DNA of 64,000 nt from JADGOV01 sp963814355 (GTDB lineage Bacteria; Actinomycetota; Actinomycetes; JADGOV01): positions 1-64,000 of the forward strand of contig CAWFCZ010000017.1 in NCBI GenBank assembly GCA_963814355.1, read 5' to 3'. The notes beneath the pieces were generated by a model. It worked only from the letters and a program-made list of their open reading frames with translations, was not told the origin of the DNA and made no database searches. The translations under genes were made by a program, and so were the position numbers. Position 1 is the first letter of the stretch; each line of letters begins with the position of its first letter. Positions 53,317 to 62,431 of this stretch are shown here, in pieces.

Positions 53317-53324
53317 GCCCAATG

Positions 53325-54813
53325 CCACGTAGCTTAAGTTGATCTTCGTTGTTGGGTGGGCTTGCGGCGTGGCGTGAGGTCTGTGACTGGTGTGGCTGTT
53401 GTGATCAGCGGTCATGAGGATGGTGACGCCGGATCAGGTGTCGATTGGGATGCTGGTCAGCGCGGTGCCGCGCGATGCGGTGGTTGAGGCCATCGCGATG
53501 TGCGGGGTGCGGGAGCGGCGCTCGGACGGGAAGCTGCCCGCGCATGTGACCGCGTATTTGACGCTGGGTTTGGCGTTGTTCCCGGACGACGATTACGAGG
53601 AGGTCGCCGCTAAGGTCACTGGTTCGTTGGACCGTTTCGGCTGCTGGGATGCGTCGTGGTCGGTGCCGACGGCGAGCGCGGTCACGCAGGCCCGTAAACG
53701 CCTCGGGCGTGAGGTGTTCGCTGAGTTGTTCGAGCGGACCTGCGGTCCGGTCGCGGGTGAGACCGGTCCGCTGGCGGAGCGGACGGCGCTGGGTACCGCG
53801 CGCGGCTCGTTCCTGCGCCGGTGGCGGCTGCTGGCCATCGACGGGTTCGACCTCGACCTGCCGGATACGCCCGCCAATGCCGCCGAGTTCGGTTACGCCG
53901 GTTCCGGGGACAACCGTTCGGCGTTCCCGAAAGCCCGGGTGGTGGCCCTGGCCGAGTGCGGCACCCACGCCTTCCTCGCCGCCGAGATCGCCCCGTACTC
54001 TCTCGGGGAGAAGACGCTCGCCCAGCGGTTGTATCCACGGCTGCGCGGCGATGAGCTGCTCACCGCCGACCGCGGCTTCTACTCCTGGAACGCGTGGGAC
54101 ACCGCCGCCGCGACCGGCGCGCAGCTGGTGTGGCGCGTCCCGACCCAGCTCGACCTACCGATCGTGAAGGTCCTCAAGGACGGCACCTACCTCACCGTCG
54201 TCATGGACTCCACGGTCCGCGGCACCCGCCGCGAGAAGATCCTCACCGCCGCCCGCGACGGGCATGAACTGGCCGATCATCCCGACGCTCTAGGGAAGAA
54301 CGGGCTGCCGGTCGCGCGGACCGCGCGGGTGATCGAGTACGACGTGCCCGACCGCGACGGCAACGGCACCGGCGAACTGATCGTTCTGCTCACCACGATC
54401 ACCAAACCCGGTGACGCGAAGGCCAAGGAACTGGCCGCCGCATACCACGAGCGGTGGGAACAGGAAACCGGTCACGACCAGCTGAAAACCCACCTCCGCG
54501 GACCGGGCAAGGTCCTGCGCTCGCGGCTGCCCGATCTGGTCTACCAGGAGATCTGGGCCTACCTGATCGTGCACCACGCGATCAGTGACCTCATCGCGGC
54601 AGCATCCGAGGCCGCCGACCTCGACCCGGACCGGATTTCCTACGCCAGGACACTGCGCCTGATCCGCCGCTCCGCTACCGGGACGGCGGACATTCCCCCC
54701 TGAGGACTGGGCTGACGCCTACCAGCCTCACCTGGCCAAGATCGCGAAGCTGCTCATCCGCAAGCGCCGGCACCGGACCTGTCCCCGCGCGGTCAAACGC
54801 GCCCGGCACAACA
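53325..54813 (+). mobile_element. IS4-family insertion sequence, right end lost
   Basis: CAATGCCACGTAGCTTAAGT near 53330 resembles the terminal repeat of actinobacterial IS4-type elements. The transposase gene starts at 53414. The right end is cut by the Tn3-family terminal repeat that starts at 54814. Confidence 0.6.
53414..54813 (+). pseudogene. IS4-family transposase, frameshifted and 3'-truncated
   Basis: DDE catalytic parts are readable: LLAIDGFDLDLPD (first Asp), ELLTADRGFYSW (second Asp) and the YREK-like YHERWEQETGHDQLKTHLRG (Glu). The frame stops at 54703 after a six-C run; with five C the reading continues as EDWADAYQPHLAKIAKLLIR and TCPRAVKRARHN up to the Tn3 end. The C-terminus typical for the family is then missing. 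The element is therefore both frameshifted and truncated, and cannot move by itself. Confidence 0.8.
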
Positions 54814-54851
54814 GGGGTGTGAGTAGCAACGGTGCAGGATCGTGCGCTAAG
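54814..54851 (+). repeat. Left 38-bp terminal inverted repeat
   Basis: Begins GGGGTGTGAGTAGCAAC and ends GCGCTAAG. Three mismatches against the right copy. Confidence 0.9.
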
Positions 54852-54864
54852 CGCGGTGCTTCGG

Positions 54865-57744
54865 TCAGGTTTCGGGTGCGGCGGGGTCGCGTAGCGTGCG
54901 GAGTTGTCCGTCAGGCAGGTCGGTGGTGCTGAACTGGTAGCGGCCGAGCAGGTTGATGTGGTCGTAGCCGAGGGGTGACAGCCGTCGTACGTCGTCGCCG
55001 CGGACGTCGTGTCCATCGCGGTGAAGCTGGTCCAGGGCGGCGTTCTGGTAGCGGGTGTTCCATAGCACGATGGCGTTGACGACGAGGCCGAGGGCGCCGA
55101 GTTGGTCTTCCTGGCCTTCGCGGTAGCGCTGGCGGAGTTGCCCGCGCTGGCCGTGGAAGATGGCCCGCGCGAGGGCGTGGCGGCTCTCGGTGCGGTTGAG
55201 CTGGGTGAGGATGCGCCGTCGGTAGGTCTCGTCGTCGAGGTAGGCGAGCAGGTAGAGGGTCTTGGTGATCCGGCCGAGCTCGGCCACGGCACGGCCGAGT
55301 GGGGTGGGCCGGCCGCCGCCTTGCAGGACGCGCAGGAGCTCGCTGGCGCGGACGGTGCCGGTGGCCAGGCTGCCGGCGACGCGGAGCAGGTCGTCCCAGT
55401 GCGCGGCGATGAAGTCGGTGTTGATCTGGTGGCGGGCCAGGCCGTTGAGCGGTCCGTAGTCGGCGGTGCGGGTGATCCGCCAGAAGCGGGCGGAGCCGAT
55501 GTCGGCCAGGCGGGGGCTGAACTGGTAGCCGAGGAGCCGGAACAGCCCGAAGACCTGGTCGGAGTAGCCGGCGGTGTCGGTCATCAGCTCGGTGGGCTGC
55601 AGGGTTGTCTGCTGCTCGAGGAGGCCGTCGAGGATGTGCAGGCTGTCGCGCAGGGTGCCGGGCACGACGATGGCGTGGAAGCCGGTGAACTGGTCGGACA
55701 GGAAGTTGAGGTAGGTGACGCCGCGGCCGGGCCCGAAGTAGCGCGGGTTGGGTCCGGCATTCAGGGTCCGGACCGGGACGACGAACCGCAGCCCGTCGGC
55801 GGACGCAACGTCGCCGCCGCCCCAGGCCCGGGCGAGCGGGATCTCGCCTTGGGCGTCGACCATCCGACCAGTGGCGGCGGTGATGGTGTCGCCGCGCAGG
55901 TAGTTCTGGTCAACCCAGGACAGCCGGCCCCGCGTCAGCGCCGGGCTGCCGGGCTGCACGACGGGTTCGAGGCCGATGTTGCAGGCCTCGGCGACCAGGA
56001 CGGCGCAGATGCTGACGTCGAGGTCCTCGGCGCGGGCGGCGCCTTCGGAGACGTGGGTGAAGTCGGTGAGGAACCCGGTCCAGCCGGCGACCTCGAGGAG
56101 CACGTCGGGCAGGTCGACCCGGGGCAGCAGGTCGTCGACGGCTGCCCGCAGCGCGAGCAGGCTCGGCGGTTCGTCCAGCCGGTCGAGCGGGGTCAGGACG
56201 AGCCGGTCGCGGTTGTCGGCGGTCTCGATCTGGACGGCGGCGTTGTCCGCGAGCCGTCCGGCGACCGCCTGGTAGGCGCTGTCGAGGTCGGAGGCGAGCT
56301 CGGTGAGCTCGCGGTGCGGGTCCAGGTCGTGCCCCAGGCTGGTCGCGACGCCGTGACGGGCTGCCTCCCACGCCTCGCCCTGCAGGAGCCGGGCGCGTGG
56401 GTCGGCCCAGCGCCGGCTGGGAGTGGCGTAGACGTCCCGGCGACGCAGGGCCTCCCGCAGGCGCTCGAGGACGAGAAAGGTGTAGGCGGGCCGGTGCAGC
56501 AGGCCGGCCGGGCCGAGGACCCGGGCGGCCCAGGGGCCGGTGGCCAGCGCGAGGGGCACCTCGTCGACCCGCACCGTGCGGCGGCCCTCCAGGGCGCGCA
56601 GCGCCTCCCATGCTGCCAGGACGTCCGCGCCGGCCGGCGCGGCCTGCAGCCGCAGGGTGGCCAGCAGCGCCGGCAGGAAGCGGCGGACCAGGCTGTAGCG
56701 GGTCAGCAGGTCCTGCAGGTGGGTGTCCGCCGGCGGGCGGGTGGTGGCGTCGACGGCCTCGACGGCGGCCGCGAGCTGCTCGCGGGACACGGTCCGTCCG
56801 ATCGCCGCCCAAAGCGCGGGCAGCCCGCCGGCCGGCGGGTCGAGCAGGACCTTGACGGCGTCCCGCAGCTGGATCGCGGCCAGGTCGAGTGTCGGCAAGG
56901 TCCGGAGCCGTTCGCGGGCGCCGGCTCGGTCGGCCCGGGCCAGCAGGGCGCCCAGGAGCTGGTCGAGCAGGTCGAGGGCGTCGTCGCCGGCGTCGGTCTC
57001 CAGCTGCCGCGCTGTTGCGAGCAGCGTGGCGGTGCGGCGCTGTTCGCCCATCCGGGCAACGGCCTGCGCCCTGGCGGTCGCGGCGTGCCGGGCGAGCGCG
57101 TCCAGCCGGCCGGGTGGGACGAAGCTGAGGTCCAGCTGGCCGACGCCGAGCGCCCGGATCTCCTCCAGGCGGTGCAGCGCGCCCAAGAGGCCGGCGGCGG
57201 TGACGCTGGTCGGCCCGCGCCGCAGCCGTTCCAGCGTCGAGGTGCGGGCCCCGTCCGCTACCGCGAGCAGGCCTTCCAGGCGGGCGCGCTGCGCGTCGTC
57301 GGGCAGGTCGGCCAGTGTCTCCCACAGGCGGGTGGCTGCCTGGTCGCGGACCGACGCGACAAGCCGGGCCAGCACCGTCGGGCCGGGCAGCAGGACCTTC
57401 GCCTCGAGCAGGCGTGCGGTCGCCAGGTCGAACAGGACCCCCGGCCGCTCGGTGGCCAGCCGCACGCGGGCCTGCAGCCAGCCGGTGAGGTCGCGCTGAA
57501 CCTGCGGGTCGGCGAAGTCGCGGTAGCCGTAGGCCTGCTGGATCTGACCGGCGTGCAGCCGGTTCGTGCCGTCCCGGGCGGCGTACTGCTTGAGCACTCC
57601 CGGGTCAGCGACGCCGAGCTGGGCGGCCAGGTGCGCCGCGATCGACCAGGGCACGTCGGCCGGGTCGGGCAGGAACGTCCCGAGGAAGCGGACGGTGCCG
57701 AGCTGGACGGCGAACCCGAGGCGGTTGTGCTCGCCGCGCCGCAC
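54865..57744 (-). CDS. tnpA: Tn3-family transposase
   Basis: The C-terminal DDE domain of Tn3 transposases is complete: QPTELMTDTAGYSDQVFGLF (Asp), GSARFWRI, ALARAIFHGQRGQLRQRYRE and VVNAIVLWNTRYQNAALDQL. The first conventional start is GTG 57744, but conserved N-terminal family sequence (EQQRRYGQYTGEPDQAQLDR, FHLDAADRELVDVRRGEHNR) lies before it in the same frame. That stretch contains no ATG, GTG or TTG; the only candidate is CTG 57921, which overlaps the resolvase TGA. The true protein is therefore probably about 1018 residues. It acts on the terminal repeats to form cointegrates that tnpR resolves. Confidence 0.9.
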   Translation of the reverse strand: MRRGEHNRLGFAVQLGTVRFLGTFLPDPADVPWSIAAHLAAQLGVADPGVLKQYAARDGTNRLHAGQIQQAYGYRDFADPQVQRDLTGWLQARVRLATERPGVLFDLATARLLEAKVLLPGPTVLARLVASVRDQAATRLWETLADLPDDAQRARLEGLLAVADGARTSTLERLRRGPTSVTAAGLLGALHRLEEIRALGVGQLDLSFVPPGRLDALARHAATARAQAVARMGEQRRTATLLATARQLETDAGDDALDLLDQLLGALLARADRAGARERLRTLPTLDLAAIQLRDAVKVLLDPPAGGLPALWAAIGRTVSREQLAAAVEAVDATTRPPADTHLQDLLTRYSLVRRFLPALLATLRLQAAPAGADVLAAWEALRALEGRRTVRVDEVPLALATGPWAARVLGPAGLLHRPAYTFLVLERLREALRRRDVYATPSRRWADPRARLLQGEAWEAARHGVATSLGHDLDPHRELTELASDLDSAYQAVAGRLADNAAVQIETADNRDRLVLTPLDRLDEPPSLLALRAAVDDLLPRVDLPDVLLEVAGWTGFLTDFTHVSEGAARAEDLDVSICAVLVAEACNIGLEPVVQPGSPALTRGRLSWVDQNYLRGDTITAATGRMVDAQGEIPLARAWGGGDVASADGLRFVVPVRTLNAGPNPRYFGPGRGVTYLNFLSDQFTGFHAIVVPGTLRDSLHILDGLLEQQTTLQPTELMTDTAGYSDQVFGLFRLLGYQFSPRLADIGSARFWRITRTADYGPLNGLARHQINTDFIAAHWDDLLRVAGSLATGTVRASELLRVLQGGGRPTPLGRAVAELGRITKTLYLLAYLDDETYRRRILTQLNRTESRHALARAIFHGQRGQLRQRYREGQEDQLGALGLVVNAIVLWNTRYQNAALDQLHRDGHDVRGDDVRRLSPLGYDHINLLGRYQFSTTDLPDGQLRTLRDPAAPET

Positions 57745-57917
57745 GTCGACCAGCTCGCGGTCGGCGGCGTCGAGGTGGAAGTACCGGTCGAGCTGCGCCT
57801 GGTCCGGCTCCCCGGTGTACTGGCCGTAGCGGCGCTGCTGCTCGGCGCTGAGGAACCCCTCGCCTCCTCGCCCGGGCAGGGCCGGACCGAACGGTTCCGG
57901 CTCGACCTCTGCCGGCG

Positions 57918-58496
57918 TCAGCCGGCCCGCTCCGCCCCTGGGACGGTTCGCAGGTACTGGTAGACGGTCTCGCGGCTAACCCCGAACTCGCGGGCCAGTG
58001 TCGCCTTGGGGGTGCCGTCGGCGACCCGCCGGCGCAGCTGGGCGACCTGCTCGGCGTTCAGCGCCGAGGCGCGGCCGCGGTAGGCGCCGCGCTGCCGGGC
58101 GAGGGCGATGCCCTCGCGCTGTCGCTCTCGGATCAGCGACCGCTCGAACTCCGCGAACGCCCCCATCACCGACAGCAGCAGGGTCGCCATCGCCGTGTCG
58201 TCGCCGGTGAATGTCAGCTGCTCCTTCATAAACTGCACCCGCACCCCCCGTCCGGTCATCGTGCGGACCAGGGCGCGCAGGTCGTCGAGGTTGCGGGCGA
58301 GGCGGTCCATCGAGTGCACCAAAACGGTGTCGCCGTCGCGGACGAAGGCCAGCATCGCCTCGAGCTGCGGCCGGGCGGTGCTGCGGCCGGAGGCGCTGTC
58401 GGTGAACGTCCGGTCCACGGGAACCCCGTCGAGCTGCCGGTCGGGGTTCTGGTCCAGGCTGCTGACCCGGGTGTAGCCGACCCGCTGCCCGCTCAT
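57918..58496 (-). CDS. tnpR: Serine resolvase
   Basis: The protein starts MSGQRVGYTRVSSLDQNPDR with the catalytic Ser, has DRLARNLDDLRALVRTMTGR and AEFERSLIRERQREGIALAR, and ends in a helix-turn-helix (TPKATLAREFGVSRETVYQY). The 192 residues are standard for a Tn3 resolvase. It reads directly into tnpA and its stop overlaps a CTG of tnpA. The res site lies upstream near 58.5-58.6 kb. Confidence 0.9.
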   Translation of the reverse strand: MSGQRVGYTRVSSLDQNPDRQLDGVPVDRTFTDSASGRSTARPQLEAMLAFVRDGDTVLVHSMDRLARNLDDLRALVRTMTGRGVRVQFMKEQLTFTGDDTAMATLLLSVMGAFAEFERSLIRERQREGIALARQRGAYRGRASALNAEQVAQLRRRVADGTPKATLAREFGVSRETVYQYLRTVPGAERAG

Positions 58497-58514
58497 GCGC
58501 CTCCCGACCCCGAA

Positions 58515-58630
58515 GTGTCAGGTTAAAGCCTATGACCCGCAGGCGCAGGTGTCCATCAAGCCGAACGGCCGCCCTAACCTGACGCTCCTGCCCGTCCTGC
58601 TCCTGACGTCAGGCTGGGGTACACCCCAGA
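58515..58630. promoter_or_regulatory. res-like resolution site
   Basis: TGTCAGGTTA (58516) and TAACCTGACG (58575) are inverted, and CTGACGTCAGGC follows. It lies directly upstream of tnpR, as is standard in Tn3 elements. It probably also contains the tnpR promoter. Confidence 0.6.
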
Positions 58631-58680
58631 TTGCCGAGCCCGCAGCCCTGCTGGATGATCACGCGGCCGACCCGTAGAGA

Positions 58681-59268
58681 TCAGCTGCCATATCGCAGCG
58701 GGACTTGATCCGGTGAAGCAGGCACCACGTCCACATCCGTTCGTGTAATCAGCGGCTGGATCACACGGGCGCTCGCCCCGATGCCGGCCCAGTGAGGATC
58801 GACGTCGCTGGTGAAGCACCACTGGTGCTGCGCTGGCCACACAAAGGCAGGTGGCGGACACGGTGCCCCGCCACCGAACTTCTGTTCCCACTGATCGAGG
58901 TCGCCGAGGTCACCGGCAAACAACACGTATTGCCGGTGCGGAAGCTCGACCAGGGGTCCACGAGTCAACTCCGGGTCCAGGGATGACCCGACCCAGCCGT
59001 CCCAAACGCAGTAGTAGAGGCAGTCCGCGGCGGTGTGGGTGAGCTCAGCCAAGGCCCGTAGCACAATCCGCGCCTGCGCGATGTCAGACAGGTGGTCCTC
59101 AGGGAGCAGGACGTCGAATTCGAGCAAGCCCCGCTTGTCTGGGTCTGGCACGTAGCGCAGTCGCGCGTAGGCCTCAAAAGCGGCTGGGCCGAACGTGACG
59201 AGGCGCAACGGATCCGCAGCGGTGCTCGTTAGCCAGGCTGCCGCCGACAGGTCCGTCAAGCGGTGCAC
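58681..59268 (-). CDS. Transposon passenger gene, conserved actinobacterial hypothetical
   Basis: This 195-residue soluble protein has the parts RLRYVPDPDKRGLLEFDVLL, DIAQARIVLRALAELTHTAA, ELPHRQYVLFAGDL and FVWPAQHQWCFTSDVDPHWA. A similar pattern is common in actinobacterial proteins of unknown function. No catalytic motif was recognised. It lies between tnpR and the right terminal repeat and is thus cargo of the transposon. Confidence 0.6.
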   Translation of the reverse strand: MHRLTDLSAAAWLTSTAADPLRLVTFGPAAFEAYARLRYVPDPDKRGLLEFDVLLPEDHLSDIAQARIVLRALAELTHTAADCLYYCVWDGWVGSSLDPELTRGPLVELPHRQYVLFAGDLGDLDQWEQKFGGGAPCPPPAFVWPAQHQWCFTSDVDPHWAGIGASARVIQPLITRTDVDVVPASPDQVPLRYGS

Positions 59269-59283
59269 ACGATCCCCTGAAAG

Positions 59284-59637
59284 CTAGTTCACGACGCAGT
59301 TGACGTCGGCCTGGTTGTAAGGCTCTTCGGCCGTGTCATTTTCGCCGTTCACGTCCACGTCGACGTGGTTGCGCCACGAGATCGGTCGAGCGGTGGAGTT
59401 GCACGCCACCCGTGCGTTCGTCCAGTTGGCACTGCCGCCACCGGGCCTGAGCGTCTTGGCCTTCGGCGAGCAAGCTTTCTGCCGCCACGTGGCGTCACTG
59501 TAGTACTCGTATAGGCAGTTGTAGACGGTCGCCGTGCTGCCGGAGCAGTTGCCCTTCGTCCACCAGCCGTGACCAGAAACGTCCGGCTTGGTGTACTGAG
59601 GGTTGTCCCGACCACTTGGTCCAGACACTCGTCTCAA
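59284..59637 (-). CDS. Transposon passenger gene, Cys-rich probably secreted domain, 5'-truncated
   Basis: The frame encodes GHGWWTKGNCSGSTATVYNC, YYSDATWRQKACSPKAKT, ARVACNSTARPISWRNHVDV and a terminal NQADVNCVVN. Six Cys and many Trp/Asn/Ser residues suggest a secreted disulfide-bonded domain. No signal peptide is present; TTG 59637 is the only start, and a stop lies just before it. The gene has probably lost its 5' end when the transposon end was formed. No family was recognised. Confidence 0.5.
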   Translation of the reverse strand: MRRVSGPSGRDNPQYTKPDVSGHGWWTKGNCSGSTATVYNCLYEYYSDATWRQKACSPKAKTLRPGGGSANWTNARVACNSTARPISWRNHVDVDVNGENDTAEEPYNQADVNCVVN

Positions 59638-59706
59638 TCACCGCCAGCGTCAAGTCGCTGCGTGTTAACCGCGACCGCGTGGCCCAGCAGCAGCTGCCGA
59701 TCCGTC

Positions 59707-59744
59707 CTTAGCGCACGATCCTGCAGAGTTGCTACTCACGCCCC
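59707..59744 (-). repeat. Right 38-bp terminal inverted repeat
   Basis: Reverse complement of the left copy with three differences; ends at CCCC 59741-59744, where the relaxase sequence begins. Confidence 0.9.
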
Positions 59745-61293
59745 GGAAGGCCGCAACCGGCGGAACCCGCATTCGAATCCGCGGGTGGTCGGCGGGTTCG
59801 ACGAGCCGGCTGTGCTGGAGCCGAGGGTGGGGGAGCGGGGACGGGACTTCCGCCGGCTGGTGTCCCTGCTGGAGCAGCCGCTGGCCGCGGCCGGCCTCGG
59901 GCCGGAGAAGCGGCCGGTATACCACCTGGTGATCGCGGCCCGGAAAGACCCGCAGACCGGGGTGATGGTCGACCGCTACCTGGACGACGCGGAGTGGCGG
60001 GACATCGCGGAGGAGTACCTGGACCGGATCGGGATCGCCCCGCGGGGCGACGACCTGGGTTGCCGGTGGGTGGCGGTCCGGCACGCCGATGACCACATTC
60101 ATGTGGTGGCCACGCTGGTCCGGCAGGACGGCCGGCGGGTGTACCCGCGCAACGACTTCTACCGCGCCGGCGAAGCCTCGCGGGCGGTCGAGGCGAAGTA
60201 CGGGCTGAGCGTCACCGCCGCCAGCGATCGCACGGCGGCGAAGCGGCCGACGTACGCCGAGACGGCGAAGGCCGCCCGGCGCGGTCAAAGCGAGCCGGTA
60301 CGGGACACGCTGCGCCGGTCGGTGCGGGCCGCCGCCGCGGGCGCCACCAGCCTGGCGGAGTTCCTCGACCGCCTCCGCGACGACGGGCTGCTGGTTCGGG
60401 AGCGGCACAGCGAACGCAACCCGGGGGAGGTCACCGGCTATGCGGTGGCCCTCGCCGGCACCACTGACGCGGGGGGTAAGCCGGTCTACTTCGGCGGGGG
60501 GAAACTCGCCGCCGACCTGACCCTCCCCAAACTGCGCCGCCGCTGGGACCTCGCCGTGCCAGCGGGCGACAAGCCGGCCACGGACCCGGAGAGAAGTGCG
60601 GCAGGTCGCGCCGCCGGCACAACGGCGGGGTCAACATCGACGGCGCGGGGCGCTGCCGCGGCCGGCGCAACTCCGGCGGGTGAGGGCCGGCACCGGCTCA
60701 CCCCGGAGGAACGGGACCGGATCTGGGAGCAAGCAACCGCTGCCGCGGCACGAGCAACTGAGCAGGTGCGGGCGGCCGCCGGCACGGATCCGAGTGTTGC
60801 GGCGGCGGACGCGGCGTGGGCCGCGTCGGACTTCCTCAGCGCCGCCGCCCGGGTCGTCGAAGGCCGCCGGGGTGGGTCACTGACGGTCGCGGCCGGGGAG
60901 TACGACCGGGCCGCTCGGGAGTTGTGGGGCCGCATTCCACCGCCGTCGAAGGCCGGTAACGGGGTCCGCACCGCCTCGGTGTTGCTTACCACGGCGCGGT
61001 TCGTCGGCCGTAACGAGAACAAGCAGCTCCTGGCGCTGCTCGCCCAACTCGCGGCATTGGCGGATGCCGTGACTCGGCTACGGGAGAACCAGCACCGGGC
61101 GGCGCAGGCCGCCTCCGCCCGCCGTGCTGCTGAGCAGCTGCGGCTCACGACCGCCCAGCGCGTCGCCATGGCGCCGGGAGGGCCGCCGACTGCCACCAGG
61201 GCCCGCCGGACGGGCCTCTCCTTCGACGTCGGCGGTCCGGGGTCCGGGCAAGGTCAAGGACCCGCCGACTCCCGCCGTGGCCCTCGGCGGTAG
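59745..61293 (+). pseudogene. Second relaxase copy, 5'-truncated by the Tn3 end
   Basis: From 59745 the sequence follows the intact relaxase at 19.3-20.9 kb almost codon for codon, starting at EGRNRRNPH, residue 27 of the intact protein. The HUH site RHADDHIHVVATL is present. The first 26 residues, including the Tyr candidates of the intact copy, are missing and no start of its own is evident; the open frame to 59569 runs through the transposon end. The linker is diverged. This copy is probably not functional. A further C-terminal fragment lies at 61.7-61.9 kb. Confidence 0.85.
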
Positions 61294-61748
61294 CGCCGGC
61301 GTGCGCGCAGCTGGGCACTTCCTCGTCCCGGTGACTTGAGCGGTGTGGCGGAAGGTGCAGCGCCGCGGGCCGACGAGTCCGGCCGGGCCAAAGGGAGCCG
61401 CCCTAGGGTCGTCCGAGGGACAGCTTTAACGCGTCGCCGACATGACGTACAGGCTCAGTCCCCTCAGCGGGCGTGCTGGTTGCTTTTGCGCTGCACGCCC
61501 GCCGCAGGTCAGGTCAAGAACGTAACTGTGACCGCCTTAATGGGTGGCAACTGCTGAGCCACCACTAGGACGGTGGTCGCGATGACGGTGACCACCGAGG
61601 CAGGGGGGAGGAGAGGCGGTCGTATCCGCCTCTTAGGCGAACTATGACGAGTGGTCACGTCGCTGCATGCCCTTCTTTAGCAGGGAGCGAGGGCTTCCCT
61701 CAGCTGGGAACTGACTGTTACCGCAAGCTCCGGCCTACTGACTCGACC
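61294..61748. other. Gap after the second relaxase copy
   Basis: No gene was recognised on either strand. It leads into a third relaxase fragment. Confidence 0.35.
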
Positions 61749-61914
61749 GCCGAGCAGATACGACTTACCACCGCCCAACGCGTCGCCATGGCCTCGAGTG
61801 GGCCGGAGGCCGCGGCTAAGGTTCGCCGGACGGGTCTCTCCTTCGACCTCGGCGAGCCACGACCCGCCCCGGGTCAGGGACCTGCGAGGCACCGCCGCGG
61901 CCCCCGGCCGGTAG
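61749..61914 (+). pseudogene. Third relaxase fragment (C-terminal end)
   Basis: AEQIRLTTAQRVAMASSGPE and KVRRTGLSFDLGEP align with the end of the second relaxase copy (AEQLRLTTAQRVAMAPGGPP, ARRTGLSFDVGGP). Only the last 55 residues remain. It marks a tandem duplication or deletion junction downstream of the relaxase. Confidence 0.75.
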
Positions 61915-62131
61915 GGCGATCGCCTGTCGCAGAGGAGGTCATTTGCTGGTCCAGTCACCCGCCGCTGATCCCCCTTCCCCCGCAGCGGTGCAAGGGCGGG
62001 CGCAGAATTGCAGCCGACTGCCCGGGCGGGGAGGTCGACTCGGGGTGAGTCAAAGGTGGGCAGGCCTGGCGGCACTATCGGTGACGTGACTTGTCCCGGG
62101 CGACAGCTAAGTCGAGTGAGGAGGTGGCCTG

Positions 62132-62431
62132 GTGGTGGGGTTGGCGGAGATGATCTCGGAGCTGCGGCAGGAGTTGGAGTCGGCGACAACGGCGGCGAAG
62201 GACGCGTCGCTGCGTTTCGAGCTCGGGCCGATCGAGCTGGAGGCGGCGGTTGTGGTCGGACGCGAGGGCGGTGGTGGCGGCAAGGTTCGGTTCTGGGTAC
62301 TAGAGCTGGGCGGGGACGCCAAGGCGTCCCAATCGTCCACGCAGAGGATCAAGCTGACGTTGCAGCCGCGGCTGACTGGGTCGTCGGAACCGCCGTGGGT
62401 GTCCGGCGAGGCCGGGCCAAGTGAGCGGTGA
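62132..62431 (+). CDS. Trypsin-co-occurring domain 2 (trypco2) protein
   Basis: GTG 62132 follows a strong GAGGAGG at 62119-62125. The 99 residues read GLAEMISELRQELESATTAA, LRFELGPIELEAAVVVGREG, then KVRFWVLELGG and QRIKLTLQP. This is the pattern of the trypco2 family, small proteins encoded next to trypsin-type proteases in actinobacterial conflict systems. It overlaps the protease gene by 11 bases, so the two are co-translated. Its role as a regulator or sensor is inferred. Confidence 0.75.
   Translation: MVGLAEMISELRQELESATTAAKDASLRFELGPIELEAAVVVGREGGGGGKVRFWVLELGGDAKASQSSTQRIKLTLQPRLTGSSEPPWVSGEAGPSER

Larger units (their letters stand above)
54814..59744. mobile_element. Tn3-family transposon with 38-bp terminal inverted repeats
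   Basis: The left terminal repeat (54814-54851) and the right one (59707-59744, reversed) match at 35 of 38 positions, start with GGGG and end with TAAG, as usual for Tn3. It contains tnpA, tnpR, a res-like region and two passenger genes. The flanking five bases differ (CAACA left, GGAAG right), and the flanks are parts of two unrelated genes, so it did not simply insert here. Confidence 0.9.

Noticed and set aside
55102..57963. Very long plus-strand frame opposite tnpA
   Set aside because: Composition artefact in high-GC DNA; the minus-strand Tn3 transposase explains the region completely.
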